Assembly: GCA_003513005.1 (NCBI GenBank)
Contig: DOTD01000072.1
Span: 1 to 64,000 of the forward strand
Length of the DNA: 64,000 bases
Source: Desulfotomaculum sp.
GTDB taxonomy: Bacteria; Bacillota; Desulfotomaculia; Desulfotomaculales; Nap2-2B
Reading direction: 5' to 3'
Shown here: in pieces, positions 8,768-17,626 of the stretch
Position numbering within the stretch: position 1 is the stretch's first letter
Layout: the number at the start of each line of letters is the position of its first letter
The notes under the pieces: generated by a model
Databases searched by the model: none
What the model was told of the DNA's origin: nothing
Seen by the model: the letters and a program-made list of their open reading frames with translations, nothing else
Translations under genes and position numbers: made by a program

Positions 8768-9878
8768 CTAAGCGGGATAGTAGTTCATGTTTTCATCGGC
8801 AAGCTGAAAATCAATCATAGTCATCCTGGAAAGACGTTCCTGTAAAAAATCAATTGCTATTTCAGGGAACAGGGCCACTGAAAGAATATCCTCCTCTTTT
8901 TCCATGTATGGTCCAGCTTCAAGGCGCGCAGCCGGCAGGCCGGGTTCCAATAAGTCAGCGGGGCGGCAGGAGATTATTTCCCCTTGGCCTATTATTAGTT
9001 TTCGAACATTTTCGTTTATCGGCGCAGGTGGTTGTCCATAGTATCCAAGCATATATCTTTTAACTTCGTTTGTAACAAGCAGATAACGGCCAAAAAGGAC
9101 ATTGGAAACGGCCTGAGCCCCCAGTATTTGGCTTGTTGGTGTGACCAGAGGCGGGTAGCCAAAATCTTTCCTTACCTGCTGAAGTTCAACAAGTACTTCC
9201 GGGAGCCTGTTCAGAGCATCCAGCCCGGAAAGCTGAGTTATGAAATTAGAAATCATTCCCCCTGGTATTTGATAAACCATTACATTGATATCAGAGCTTT
9301 TAGGGGAAACGTCATATTCTGAATATTTCTTGCGGACTTCCTTGAAGTACTCGGATATCTCATAGAGAAGTTTCAAGTTAAAAGTCGTTTCATATGGAGT
9401 ATCTTTTAAAGAAACAGCAATTGTTTCTACAGATGGGAGGGAACTTTGCATTGCCATTGTTGATATTGCGCAGTCTACTACATCTACACCCGCTTCAATA
9501 GCACGTAAATAGGCCATCGGGGCAAGCCCGCTGGAATAATGGCAGTGCAACTGAAGAGGTATCTTTATTTTGGATTTCAAGACACTGACTAAATCGTAGG
9601 CTGACTGGGGTGTCAGAAGACCGGCCATATCTTTTATGCAAATACTGTCCGCGCCCATATTTTCCAGGGTTTTCGCTATTTTAACGTAGTATTCGTTATT
9701 GCAGACAAGAATCAAAAGTTGCCCCTCCCCAAACTTCCAGGGAGTGGAATCCTGCCTGATCTAATTTTTCACAGATAGGCAGCATGTCTTCAAGACGCAT
9801 TCTTGTTGCAAGTAATGATTGCTGCCCGTCGCGTAAAGTCGTATCTGTTATTCCTAAGCGGTGCATTTTCTTTACCAA
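8768..9878 (-). pseudogene. transcarboxylase 5S / oxaloacetate decarboxylase alpha-type carboxyltransferase, internal deletion
   Basis: The 5S subunit carboxylates pyruvate (or decarboxylates oxaloacetate) using carboxybiotin. The N-terminal part (TTG 9878, AAGGAGC seven bases upstream) reads GITDTTLRDGQQS and VWGGATFDSCL, then stops. A different frame resumes at NNEYYVKIAKTLEN and continues through ICIKDMAG (metal-bound Lys) and LHCHYSSGL to the normal C-terminus. About 90 residues are missing between FDSCL and NEYY, including the LLRGQN and FDALND blocks of the active site, and the join is out of frame. No biotinyl domain is fused, consistent with the separate 1.3S-type gene upstream. Either a real inactivating deletion or a misassembly. 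Confidence 0.85.
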
Positions 9879-9909
9879 GAATTAAGCTCCTTCGGTTAAT
9901 TATTCATGT

Positions 9910-10293
9910 CTATTCAATGATTGCCAGTATATCACCACCAGAAACCTTCTGTCCCTTTTTAACAAGGATTTCTTTTACTTTGCCGTCGTCCGTGGCGTTA
10001 ATTTCATTCTCCATTTTCATAGCTTCCAGGACTAAAAGAATATCTCCTTTTTTAACCTGATCGCCTACATTAACTTTTATCTTGCTTATACTGCCAGGCA
10101 TAGGAGATATGACAATCCCACGTTTTAAATTGCCAGGTATTCTTTTTGACGAAAAAACACTATGTGGAAGTTCAGTACTGAGAGGCTGCTGCAAAACAGG
10201 CTGCAGGCTGACAAGTTGACTTTTAGACGGGCTTATTTCTTCAACTTCCACTTCAAAGACTTCACCGTTAACAGTTACTTTAAACTTTTTCAT
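9910..10293 (-). CDS. biotin carboxyl carrier protein (transcarboxylase 1.3S-type)
   Basis: A 127-residue biotinyl carrier that shuttles CO2 between the 12S and 5S-type carboxyltransferases. The N-terminal segment MKKFKVTVNGEVFEVEVEE is typical of 1.3S/oxaloacetate decarboxylase carriers. A Pro/Ser-rich linker (about 22-56) leads to the biotinyl domain, with the acceptor Lys93 in EAMKMEN (90-96). ATG at 10293 follows AGGGGGA. It lies between the 68-residue protein and the broken 5S gene in one minus-strand operon. Confidence 0.95.
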   Translation of the reverse strand: MKKFKVTVNGEVFEVEVEEISPSKSQLVSLQPVLQQPLSTELPHSVFSSKRIPGNLKRGIVISPMPGSISKIKVNVGDQVKKGDILLVLEAMKMENEINATDDGKVKEILVKKGQKVSGGDILAIIE

Positions 10294-10322
10294 ATAATCC
10301 CCCTAGGGAAATACTTTGCTTT

Positions 10323-10529
10323 TTAAAAATACCTCGGTCCGGATAACCTGCTTCGCATTAATTCACTTAAGCCTGCCATTTTCCAGGTTGCAGGAACTGT
10401 CTGTTTCCGCTTTCCAGGATTATAATTATAATCTTCGTTTTTAAGAAGACCGCCTGCAATCAAGGCCGCTGTTACGGCTGCAGCAATTTCAGGTCTTATT
10501 TCTTTTGTTATTCCCTTCAGTTGATTCAT
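10323..10529 (-). CDS. small transcarboxylase-cluster protein
   Basis: A 68-residue protein encoded 14 bases after the 12S gene, with a good ribosome-binding site (GAGGGAG). The N-terminal half (EIAAAVTAALIAGG) is a short hydrophobic/amphipathic helix. The C-terminal half ends WKMAGLSELMRSRL, resembling the conserved tail of small delta/epsilon subunits of methylmalonyl-CoA decarboxylases, which help assembly. The family assignment is by position and tail motif only. Confidence 0.65.
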   Translation of the reverse strand: MNQLKGITKEIRPEIAAAVTAALIAGGLLKNEDYNYNPGKRKQTVPATWKMAGLSELMRSRLSGPRYF

Positions 10530-10543
10530 TTCTTTCTCCCTCT

Positions 10544-12073
10544 TTACAGTGTAATATTTCCGTGTTTCTTCTGAGGCCTTGTTTCTCTTTTGTTCGAGAA
10601 AGCCTTTAGGGAAGCAATGATTTTACTCCTGGTCTGTCTGGGGTTGATTACGTCGTCCACATATCCCTTGGCGCAAGAAATGTAAGGGTTGGCGAATTTG
10701 GCGCGATACTCCCCCTCAAGTTTTGTGCGCGTTTCCTGCGGGTTTTCGGATTTAGAAATTTCATTGTTGTAGAGGATATTAACTGCACCCTCGGGGCCCA
10801 TTACAGCAACTTCTGCGGTTGGCCAGGCAAATATTGCGTCAGCCCGTAAGGAACTGCTGCCCATGGCTATATATGCTCCGCCATAGGCTTTTCGTAAAAT
10901 TACAGTAATTTTAGGCACAGTGGCTTCCGAATAAGCATATAGTAATTTTGCCCCATGCCGTATAATACCGCCATATTCCTGCGCAAATCCGGGCAAATAA
11001 CCCGGCACATCTATTAGAGTTACAACAGGTATGTTAAAACAATCACAAAAACGGACGAATCTGGCTGTCTTATTTGACGCGTTTATATCCAGGCAGCCGG
11101 CAAGATAAGTAGGCTGATTGGCAACAATACCTGCTGTACGCCCCTCAAAACGGGCAAAACCTATTAAAGCGTTTGGCGCATATAAGGCTTGTACTTCAAG
11201 AAGTTCTCCGGCATCAACAATTAGTTTAATTACTTTCCGTACATCATAAGACAAATGTGGTTCTTCCGGTATAATATTAAGCAATTCCTCCTGGTTTCCA
11301 ATAGGTTCCCTGGAATCATACAGTGGAGGTTCTTCCAAATTATTAGACGGCAAATAGCTTAATAATTGGCTGAGGAGGACCATGCATTCCTCTTCTGATT
11401 CTGCAACAAAGTGAGCGACCCCGCTAATTTGGTTATGAGTTAATGCGCCGCCCAAATCTTCCATGCTCACTTCGGCCCCCGTAACGGCTTTAATAACCTG
11501 TGGACCTGTAATAAACATCCTGCCGATATCTTTCACCATAAAAATAAAGTCAGTCAGGGCCGGCGAGTATACCGCACCGCCGGCGCAGGGACCCATGATC
11601 ACTGATATTTGTGGTATTACACCCGAAGCTATTGTATTGCGATAAAAAATCTGTCCGTATCCGTCAAGGGCGTCGATTCCTTCCTGTATACGCGCTCCAC
11701 CGGAATCATTAAAGCCAATTACTGGCGCTCCTGTTTTTGTGGCCAGGTCCAGGACCTTACTTATCTTTGCAGCATGGACCTTACCAAGTGAACCGCCGGT
11801 AACTGTAAAATCCTGAGCGAAGATAAATATTTTTTGGCCATTGACTGTACCGTAGCCTGTTACCACACCTTCTCCCGGGTGTTCCAGATTCGGTATGTCT
11901 TCGTTCCCTGCAAAAGTATTGATTTCAACAAATGATCCGGGTTCCAACAGAAGATCAATACGCTCGCGTGCAGTTTTTTTGCCGGCTTCATGTTGTTTAT
12001 CTATACGGGCCTTACCGCCTCCAGCTTCTATTTGTTCACGATAGCTTTTTAGCTGATCAAGTTTTTTCTGCAC
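10544..12073 (-). CDS. methylmalonyl-CoA carboxyltransferase 12S subunit / acyl-CoA carboxylase beta
   Basis: Transfers the carboxyl group between methylmalonyl-CoA (or propionyl-CoA) and biotin. The 509-residue protein has the two crotonase-like halves of the family, with KTARERIDLLLEPGSF near the N-terminus, the acyl-CoA site GPCAGGAVYSPAL and the C-terminal RKAYGGAYIAMGS. The start is GTG at 12073 with AAGGAGG 13 bases upstream. Together with the carrier and the 5S-type gene it forms a 12S-small-1.3S-5S order, as in the transcarboxylase/methylmalonyl-CoA decarboxylase clusters of propionate-metabolising bacteria. Propionyl-CoA carboxylase beta is the alternative name, but no biotin carboxylase gene is adjacent. 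Confidence 0.93.
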   Translation of the reverse strand: MQKKLDQLKSYREQIEAGGGKARIDKQHEAGKKTARERIDLLLEPGSFVEINTFAGNEDIPNLEHPGEGVVTGYGTVNGQKIFIFAQDFTVTGGSLGKVHAAKISKVLDLATKTGAPVIGFNDSGGARIQEGIDALDGYGQIFYRNTIASGVIPQISVIMGPCAGGAVYSPALTDFIFMVKDIGRMFITGPQVIKAVTGAEVSMEDLGGALTHNQISGVAHFVAESEEECMVLLSQLLSYLPSNNLEEPPLYDSREPIGNQEELLNIIPEEPHLSYDVRKVIKLIVDAGELLEVQALYAPNALIGFARFEGRTAGIVANQPTYLAGCLDINASNKTARFVRFCDCFNIPVVTLIDVPGYLPGFAQEYGGIIRHGAKLLYAYSEATVPKITVILRKAYGGAYIAMGSSSLRADAIFAWPTAEVAVMGPEGAVNILYNNEISKSENPQETRTKLEGEYRAKFANPYISCAKGYVDDVINPRQTRSKIIASLKAFSNKRETRPQKKHGNITL

Positions 12074-12299
12074 GTTTAGGACTTAACCTCCTTCATGTAA
12101 GCAAAGACACTTTTGTAACATACTATCGCTCATTATGTGGGTTGGCAAAAACTGTATCTAAAATGTTCACCATTTGTAACATAAATCCTTCCTGGCTGCA
12201 CAAAATTTCTTTTTTTAATTTTAAAATGCTATCTTATGTATTATAATCAAAATAATTACCAAATAAAAGCTATTACTAAGAGAAAGAGGTATTTGTGCC

Positions 12300-12911
12300 T
12301 TGTTATCCCAACTTACATCTCGTGAGCAGCAGATACTCGACGCTATAAAAAAGGTGGTTCAAATTAAGGGGTATCCCCCTTCCGTTAGGGAAATCGGCCA
12401 GCTTGTCGGCCTGAACTCAAGTTCTACAGTACACGGCTACCTGCAGCGCCTTGAGCAAAAAGGTTTTTTGCATCGTGATCCAAGCAAACCCCGTGCTCTG
12501 GAACTTATGGGGGACCCATCCGGGTTTCGGAACATTAATGTTCATTATATACCGGTTTTGGGCAGGGTTCCTGCCGGTGATCCTTTACTGGCTATTGAAA
12601 ACCCGGAGGAAGTCATGCCTGTTCCGGTTGATCTAACAGGTCAGGGCGAATTCTTTCTCCTTAGGATCCATGGAGAAAGTATGATCAAATCGGGTATCCT
12701 GGATGGTGATCTGGTAGTCGTTCGCCGCCAGCAGACAGCTGATAATGGTGATATAATTGTTGCCTTGCTTGGTGAAGAAGTTACCGTAAAACGCTTCTTT
12801 CTGGAGGAAGATCATGTCCGCCTTCAACCCGAAAACGATTTGCTCTCCCCTATCATTGTGAAAAATATTAATATATTGGGTAAAGTAACCGCCCTGCTGA
12901 GGAAACTATAA
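12300..12911 (+). CDS. lexA: LexA repressor
   Basis: SOS-response repressor and self-cleaving protease. The 203-residue protein has an N-terminal winged HTH (GYPPSVREIGQLVGLNSSSTV, about 24-44). The cleavage site is Ala92-Gly93 in VPAGDP. The catalytic dyad is Ser127 (HGESMIKSG) and Lys164 (TVKRFF). The start is TTG at 12300, nine bases after AGAGGT. The upstream region has a TATAAT at 12242-12247 but no GAAC-N4-GTTC palindrome that I can find, so autoregulation is not evident. It is divergent from the transcarboxylase operon. Confidence 0.96.
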   Translation: MLSQLTSREQQILDAIKKVVQIKGYPPSVREIGQLVGLNSSSTVHGYLQRLEQKGFLHRDPSKPRALELMGDPSGFRNINVHYIPVLGRVPAGDPLLAIENPEEVMPVPVDLTGQGEFFLLRIHGESMIKSGILDGDLVVVRRQQTADNGDIIVALLGEEVTVKRFFLEEDHVRLQPENDLLSPIIVKNINILGKVTALLRKL

Positions 12912-12932
12912 TTTTACTTTTTACTAAATATT

Positions 12933-14180
12933 TTATTTCCTGCTTGCGTTAAGCACTTTCCTGGCTGCGTTTAAAACTGCTATCTTAACATATTCTTTCG
13001 ATAAACCGCCTTGAACGTAGACAATATACGGTTCCCTAAGAGGCGCGTCAGCGCTTAATTCTGATGATGCCCCCTGGACAAATGTCCCGGCGGCCATAAT
13101 TACTTTATCCTGATAACCGGGCAGATTTGATGGCTCCGGGCGAACATATGAATCCACCGGCGAAGCTTCCTGAATACCAATGCAGAACGCTTGTACATTT
13201 TCCGGTGACCCAAGAAAGATACGCTGCACTATATCAGCACGGTGTTCATTGTAAGACGGAGAAACGGCAAAGCCTAATTTTTCAAAGAAACGGGCGGTAA
13301 AGATTACGCCTTTCAACGATTCCGCCACAACATGCGGCGCCAGGTACAGTCCCTGATAAAACAATCGTTGAAAATCAGGCGACGGGCCGACTTCTTTGCC
13401 TATACCAGGCGCAGACCACCTTCCTGCAGCCATTTCCACGAGGTCCCTGCGTCCGGCAATATACCCCCCGCTGGGAGCCAATCCTCCGCCGGGATTTTTA
13501 ATTAGCGAACCCGCTGTTAAATCAGCGCCTGCCTCAGGCGGTTCAATTTCTTCAACAAATTCTCCGTAACAATTGTCAACGCATGTAATTATATCCGGGC
13601 GCCGGTTTTTAAGGAACAAAATCAGCTTTTTTAGATCTTCAATTTTTAAGGAACGACGGTTTGAATATCCTGAGGAACGCTGTATTAAAACCACCTTTGT
13701 TCGCGGATTAACAGTACTGGTAATAGAGTCCCAATCAAATTCGCCATCAGCGGCAAGTTCCACCTGCCGGTAAACAACACCGAGATCCTTGAGGCTTCCT
13801 GCAGCGCCGCCTTTAATCCCGATAATTTCCTGAAGAGTGTCATAAAGAGAGCCCTGAACAGACATAAGTTCATCGCCAGGGCGCAGAACTCCAAAAAGAC
13901 AAATCGCTAACGCATGAGTGCCGCTTATTATTTGCCCTCTGACCAGAGCATCTTCCGAACCAAAGATTATGGCATAAAGCTTTTCTAGAGTTTCGCGTCC
14001 CTGATCACCGTAACCATAACCTGTTGTGCCGCGCAAATGAAAGTCACTTACCCTCAAAGATCGAAAAGCTTCCAATACGCGGGAATGATTGATGGCCGCT
14101 TTTCTGTCAACCTCACGGTATAATAGTTGAATCTCTTCTTCAACTTCTTTGGCAAGGTTTGTCAGATTTCTACTTCCCAT
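12933..14180 (-). CDS. methionine gamma-lyase family / aluminium resistance-like PLP protein
   Basis: A 415-residue fold-type I PLP enzyme of the COG4100 group, annotated as aluminium resistance protein or cystathionine/methionine gamma-lyase family. The substrate loop FHLRGTTGYGYGDQGRE and the PLP Lys228 in SLIKNPGGGLAPSGG are clear. It is the last gene of the minus-strand block that recycles SAM by-products, so a role in sulfur amino acid cleavage is plausible. The true substrate for this group is not well established. Full length and intact. Confidence 0.88.
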   Translation of the reverse strand: MGSRNLTNLAKEVEEEIQLLYREVDRKAAINHSRVLEAFRSLRVSDFHLRGTTGYGYGDQGRETLEKLYAIIFGSEDALVRGQIISGTHALAICLFGVLRPGDELMSVQGSLYDTLQEIIGIKGGAAGSLKDLGVVYRQVELAADGEFDWDSITSTVNPRTKVVLIQRSSGYSNRRSLKIEDLKKLILFLKNRRPDIITCVDNCYGEFVEEIEPPEAGADLTAGSLIKNPGGGLAPSGGYIAGRRDLVEMAAGRWSAPGIGKEVGPSPDFQRLFYQGLYLAPHVVAESLKGVIFTARFFEKLGFAVSPSYNEHRADIVQRIFLGSPENVQAFCIGIQEASPVDSYVRPEPSNLPGYQDKVIMAAGTFVQGASSELSADAPLREPYIVYVQGGLSKEYVKIAVLNAARKVLNASRK

Positions 14181-14238
14181 AAACTATTTCTCCCGGTTTC
14201 ACCTAAAAACTTGCCTGACCTTAAATGTTTAAGATGGA

Positions 14239-15033
14239 TTAAAACCTGGCTGTAAGCAGCGATTCCTCACATGAGCAGTTTCTCCTGCTTGTTATTGCTT
14301 CGATGACTGCGTACAACAAAGATCTAAGCCGGTCATTATTTTCATTAAAAACTTTAAAGACCTCTTCGTGGCTTACCGGATTGATAAATTCTTCCCCTTC
14401 GAGACCTACGTCATAATCGGTGATTAAAGATATGTTTACATAACATATTCCCAGTTCACGGGCCAGGATTGTTTCGGGATACTGGGTCATATTAATTACT
14501 TCCCAGCCCATTTTTGTAAACCACCGGCTTTCCGACCGCGTTGAAAAGCGAGGTCCCTGGATAACGACTACGGTTCCCTGTTCGTGCATGGAGAAACCGA
14601 GTTCCTTGCACTTACTGATGATAAGTTTGCGCATTTCCGGGCAATAGGGGTCAGCTGCGCTGATATGTGTTGCAATGGGACCATCGTAAAAGGTATCCCC
14701 CCTGCCCCATGTCCTGTCCACGAACTGGTCGCAGATTACAAAATCCCCTCTTCTGACGTGAGCCTGAAGGCTTCCCGCCGCACAGGGCCCGAATATCCTG
14801 GTTACGCCCAGTTTGGACATCGCATAGACATTTGCCCTGTAATTGATCATGTGGGGCGGTATGCTGTGCTCTTTTCCATGCCGGGGTAAAAAGGCAATCC
14901 GTTTACCTTTAAAATCAGCGATGGCTATCTTATCACTCGGCGGTCCATAAGGGGTTTCAATCTTGTATTCCTTTACGTTATCAAGAAAACGGTAAAAACC
15001 AGAACCCCCAAAAATACCTATTTCGGCCTCCAT
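14239..15033 (-). CDS. mtnP: S-methyl-5'-thioadenosine phosphorylase
   Basis: Phosphorolyses 5'-methylthioadenosine to adenine and 5-methylthioribose 1-phosphate. The 264-residue protein has GIFGGSGFY (phosphate site), PRHGKEHSIPPHMINYRAN, NMTQYPE (181-187) and ITDYDVG with Asp206 and Asp208, the pair that recognises the adenine amino group in this family. ATG at 15033 is preferred over an in-frame TTG at 15048 because GAGGTG lies directly upstream of the ATG. A REP-like hairpin separates it from apt. Confidence 0.94.
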   Translation of the reverse strand: MEAEIGIFGGSGFYRFLDNVKEYKIETPYGPPSDKIAIADFKGKRIAFLPRHGKEHSIPPHMINYRANVYAMSKLGVTRIFGPCAAGSLQAHVRRGDFVICDQFVDRTWGRGDTFYDGPIATHISAADPYCPEMRKLIISKCKELGFSMHEQGTVVVIQGPRFSTRSESRWFTKMGWEVINMTQYPETILARELGICYVNISLITDYDVGLEGEEFINPVSHEEVFKVFNENNDRLRSLLYAVIEAITSRRNCSCEESLLTARF

Positions 15034-15063
15034 GGTTTCACCTCGCAAAAATATTTTTAAAGT

Positions 15064-15112
15064 AACACAGGGGGACGGTTCTTGTGTGTTTTAGCAAACA
15101 AAAAGAACGTCC
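15064..15112. repeat. REP-like hairpin repeat (copy 1)
   Basis: Contains GGGGGACGGTTCT at 15070-15082 inside an imperfect inverted repeat: GGGACGGTTCTT pairs with AAGAACGTCCC at 15103-15113. The same 13-mer occurs five more times at 41.6-42.2 kb. It lies between apt and mtnP and is followed by T-rich sequence. Confidence 0.8.
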
Positions 15113-15170
15113 CTTTATTTTCCCTTTATTTTCCTTTATTTTATTTTATTTTTTAATTTTATTTATTTTA
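15113..15170. repeat. low-complexity TTTATTT tract
   Basis: Nearly pure T/A repeats of the form TTTATTTTCC and TTTATTT extend from the hairpin to the apt stop codon. No coding or RNA signal is seen. It may aid termination of plus-strand transcripts through the hairpin. Confidence 0.6.
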
Positions 15171-15713
15171 TTACTCTTTGTAATGAAGCAGTGAAAAAAC
15201 ATCGTACTGCTGAAGCTTATCTCTTCCGTTCAGCAGGTCCAGTTCGATTAAAAAAGCAAATCCGTTTACCTTTCCTCCGCATTTCTCAACAAGCTCGGCT
15301 GCTGCTGCGGCTGTTCCGCCTGTGGCCAGAAGGTCGTCAATTATAACTACTCCTTCTTTCTTGTTGAAGACATCCATATGCATTTCCACGGATTCTTGTC
15401 CATATTCCAGGAAATAGCTTGCCTTAACCGTTGCGGCAGGCAACTTCCCCTTTTTACGGACGGGAAGAAAAGGAATTTTAAGACGGTCGGCAATCGCTCC
15501 GCCAAAAATAAAGCCGCGGGATTCAATAGCTACAACGGCCTCTGCTTTTTTTTGAATGCAATATTCGGCAAGCAGATCGTTTATCTGGTTAAAAGCAGGT
15601 CCATCCTGTAAAAGGGTTGTTATATCCCGAAAGAGGATCCCTGCCTTTGGAAAATCGGGAATCGTCCTTATTTTATTTTTTAGATTTGTTTCTTGTTCAG
15701 AAGTTAGATTCAC
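15171..15713 (-). CDS. apt: adenine phosphoribosyltransferase
   Basis: Converts adenine and PRPP to AMP. The 180-residue protein has the type I PRTase PRPP loop VVIIDDLLATGGTAAAA (about 121-137) and the family N-terminus IRTIPDFPKAGILFRDIT. GTG at 15713 follows GGTGAGGTG. Its place between ahcY and mtnP fits recovery of the adenine released from MTA. Confidence 0.96.
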   Translation of the reverse strand: MNLTSEQETNLKNKIRTIPDFPKAGILFRDITTLLQDGPAFNQINDLLAEYCIQKKAEAVVAIESRGFIFGGAIADRLKIPFLPVRKKGKLPAATVKASYFLEYGQESVEMHMDVFNKKEGVVIIDDLLATGGTAAAAAELVEKCGGKVNGFAFLIELDLLNGRDKLQQYDVFSLLHYKE

Positions 15714-15737
15714 AATTTACACCTCACCTTTTATTTC

Positions 15738-16985
15738 TTAGGTTCCGGATTGCCAGGAGCCAAGATATTCCACTTGTTCTGGAGTCAGCGATTCGATTTT
15801 CACACCGAGGCTTTCCAGCTTTAACCGGGCTACCAGGGAATCAATTTCTTTCGGGACCGGGTAGACCTTCTTTTTCAGCTTTTTTTGATTTTTGACAAGC
15901 CAGGCTGAAACCAGGGCCTGGTTCGCAAAGCTCATGTCCATAACCTGCGCAGGGTGCCCTTCCGCCGCAGCAAGGTTAATCAGTCGTCCCTCGGCCAGCA
16001 GAAAGAGCTTTCTGCCGTCCGCCATCTGATACTGGACGACATCTTCCTTAACAGTTTTTTGCTCAACCGCTACCTGGGCCAAAGCTTCAATGTTGATTTC
16101 CACATTGAAATGGCCGGAATTGGCCAGGATGGCTCCGTCTTTCATAACTTCAAAATGCTTGCGGTCAATAACGCTTTTATTGCCGGTTACAGTAAGAAAA
16201 ATATCTCCTGCGGCTGCCGCGTCTGTCATATTTTTTACTTGAAAACCATCCATCAAAGCTTCGAGGGCTCTTAAGGGATCTACTTCAACAACTGAAACAT
16301 TTGCTCCCATTCCTCTTGCTTTGGAGGCGACACCCTTTCCGCACCATCCATAACCTACAACAACAAAATTTGTTCCGGCAATAAGGTAGTTGGTAGCGCG
16401 CAATATTCCGTCAAGCGATGACTGTCCGGTCCCGTACCGGTTATCAAAAAGATGCTTGGTAAGAGCATCATTTACAGCGACAATCGGATATGCCAATGCG
16501 CCGCTTTTCTCCATAGAACGCAGCCTGATCACTCCCGTGGTCGTTTCTTCAGTTCCGGCCAGGATTTCCTTGAGGAGTTCTTTTTTCTGAGTATGGATTG
16601 TGCTTACAAGATCGGCTCCGTCGTCCATAGTGATTTGAGGCGCTGTGTCCAAAACGTTCAGTATGTGCTGGTAATATGTATTTGTATCTTCCCCCCGTTT
16701 GGCGTAGGTGGGAATTCCATAAGCGCTGTTAAGAGCGGCCGCAACATCGTCCTGTGTGCTCAAGGGATTTGAAGCACACAGCGAAACTGAAGCTCCCCCT
16801 TCTTTTAACGCTATGACCAGATTTGCGGTTTCGGTTGTAACATGCAGGCATGCCCCAATCCTGATACCATTTAATGGTTTTTCTTCTTTCCATTTTTCCG
16901 CTATTGCGCTTACGACAGGCATCTTTGCACGAGCCCAATTGATTCTGGAGACACCTTTTTGTACAAGCTCTTTTTTAGTCATCAT
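15738..16985 (-). CDS. ahcY: adenosylhomocysteinase
   Basis: Reversibly cleaves S-adenosylhomocysteine into adenosine and homocysteine. The 415-residue protein has the NAD-binding loop VVGYGWCGKGVASKARGMG, the substrate region TGVIRLRSMEKSG and the C-terminal EGRLINLAAAEGHPAQVMDMSF. It is the shorter archaeal/Thermotoga-like type, lacking the Lys-Tyr C-terminal tail of longer forms. The first of two ATGs (16985) overlaps the TGA of the aldolase gene; AAAGGAG spacing slightly favours the second ATG (16982). Confidence 0.96.
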   Translation of the reverse strand: MMTKKELVQKGVSRINWARAKMPVVSAIAEKWKEEKPLNGIRIGACLHVTTETANLVIALKEGGASVSLCASNPLSTQDDVAAALNSAYGIPTYAKRGEDTNTYYQHILNVLDTAPQITMDDGADLVSTIHTQKKELLKEILAGTEETTTGVIRLRSMEKSGALAYPIVAVNDALTKHLFDNRYGTGQSSLDGILRATNYLIAGTNFVVVGYGWCGKGVASKARGMGANVSVVEVDPLRALEALMDGFQVKNMTDAAAAGDIFLTVTGNKSVIDRKHFEVMKDGAILANSGHFNVEINIEALAQVAVEQKTVKEDVVQYQMADGRKLFLLAEGRLINLAAAEGHPAQVMDMSFANQALVSAWLVKNQKKLKKKVYPVPKEIDSLVARLKLESLGVKIESLTPEQVEYLGSWQSGT

Positions 16986-17545
16986 CTAACTCCTTTTAAT
17001 AAGAAAGTCTTTAAATCACAGAAGTACTTCAGCTGGCAGATATGCTCAACTGAACAAGTGTAAATGTACGCCTGTTCAAGTGATGCGCCGGCGGCAAAAA
17101 TACCATGCCCTTTTGTTATTGCCGCCTTATGATCAACAAGAGCATTTGCCACTTCCTCAGCTAATTCCTGAGATCCCGCCTCTCCGGCAATAATTGGGAT
17201 TTCCCGCATAAAACTTTTGCTTTCCGTATCGTCAGAAAAAATTACCCTGCTGTTGGTTAGCATAGACTCTATTGTTGCAAAAGGAGAATGAACATGTACT
17301 ACTGCCTGCGCCGGTGTTTTAATATAGATCTGGCGGTGAACTATTGTTTCAGAGGAAGCATTTGCAGCGTTTCCTTTTTGAATATTTACTTCGACCAGCA
17401 TTTGTTCATTAATCTCATCCAAAAGACATCCGCTTCTGGTGATCAGCAGAGTATCTCCTCTACGGATACTAATATTTCCAAAATGTGAGTGATTCAGGCC
17501 ATAAGCCACTAACTTTTTTCCGTACTTTTCTATTTCCTGCCACAC
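16982..17545 (-). CDS. class II aldolase, likely 5-methylthioribulose/5-deoxyribulose 1-phosphate aldolase
   Basis: A 187-residue zinc-dependent class II aldolase/adducin-family protein. It shows SHFGNIS, the catalytic Glu in SSETIVHRQIY, the zinc ligands HVHS and the later GHGIFAAG. In aerobic methionine salvage this fold serves as MtnB dehydratase. In the anaerobic DHAP shunt the related aldolase splits methylthioribulose 1-phosphate into DHAP and an aldehyde. Coupling directly after mtnA, with no mtnC/mtnD/mtnW genes here, favours the aldolase role (inference). The start is GTG at 17545. It overlaps ahcY by four bases. Confidence 0.85.
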   Translation of the reverse strand: MWQEIEKYGKKLVAYGLNHSHFGNISIRRGDTLLITRSGCLLDEINEQMLVEVNIQKGNAANASSETIVHRQIYIKTPAQAVVHVHSPFATIESMLTNSRVIFSDDTESKSFMREIPIIAGEAGSQELAEEVANALVDHKAAITKGHGIFAAGASLEQAYIYTCSVEHICQLKYFCDLKTFLLKGVR

Positions 17546-17626
17546 GTAAATTTCACCACGCCCTCAACGCTGACAATCAATGGCAGCATTTAAGCAATAT
17601 CGCTCACCTGTGAACAACGATGCGCT

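Noticed and set aside
12074..12299. SOS box before lexA
   Set aside because: GTTC occurs at 12161-12164 but there is no GAAC four bases before it, so no CGAACN4GTTCG-type palindrome can be called.
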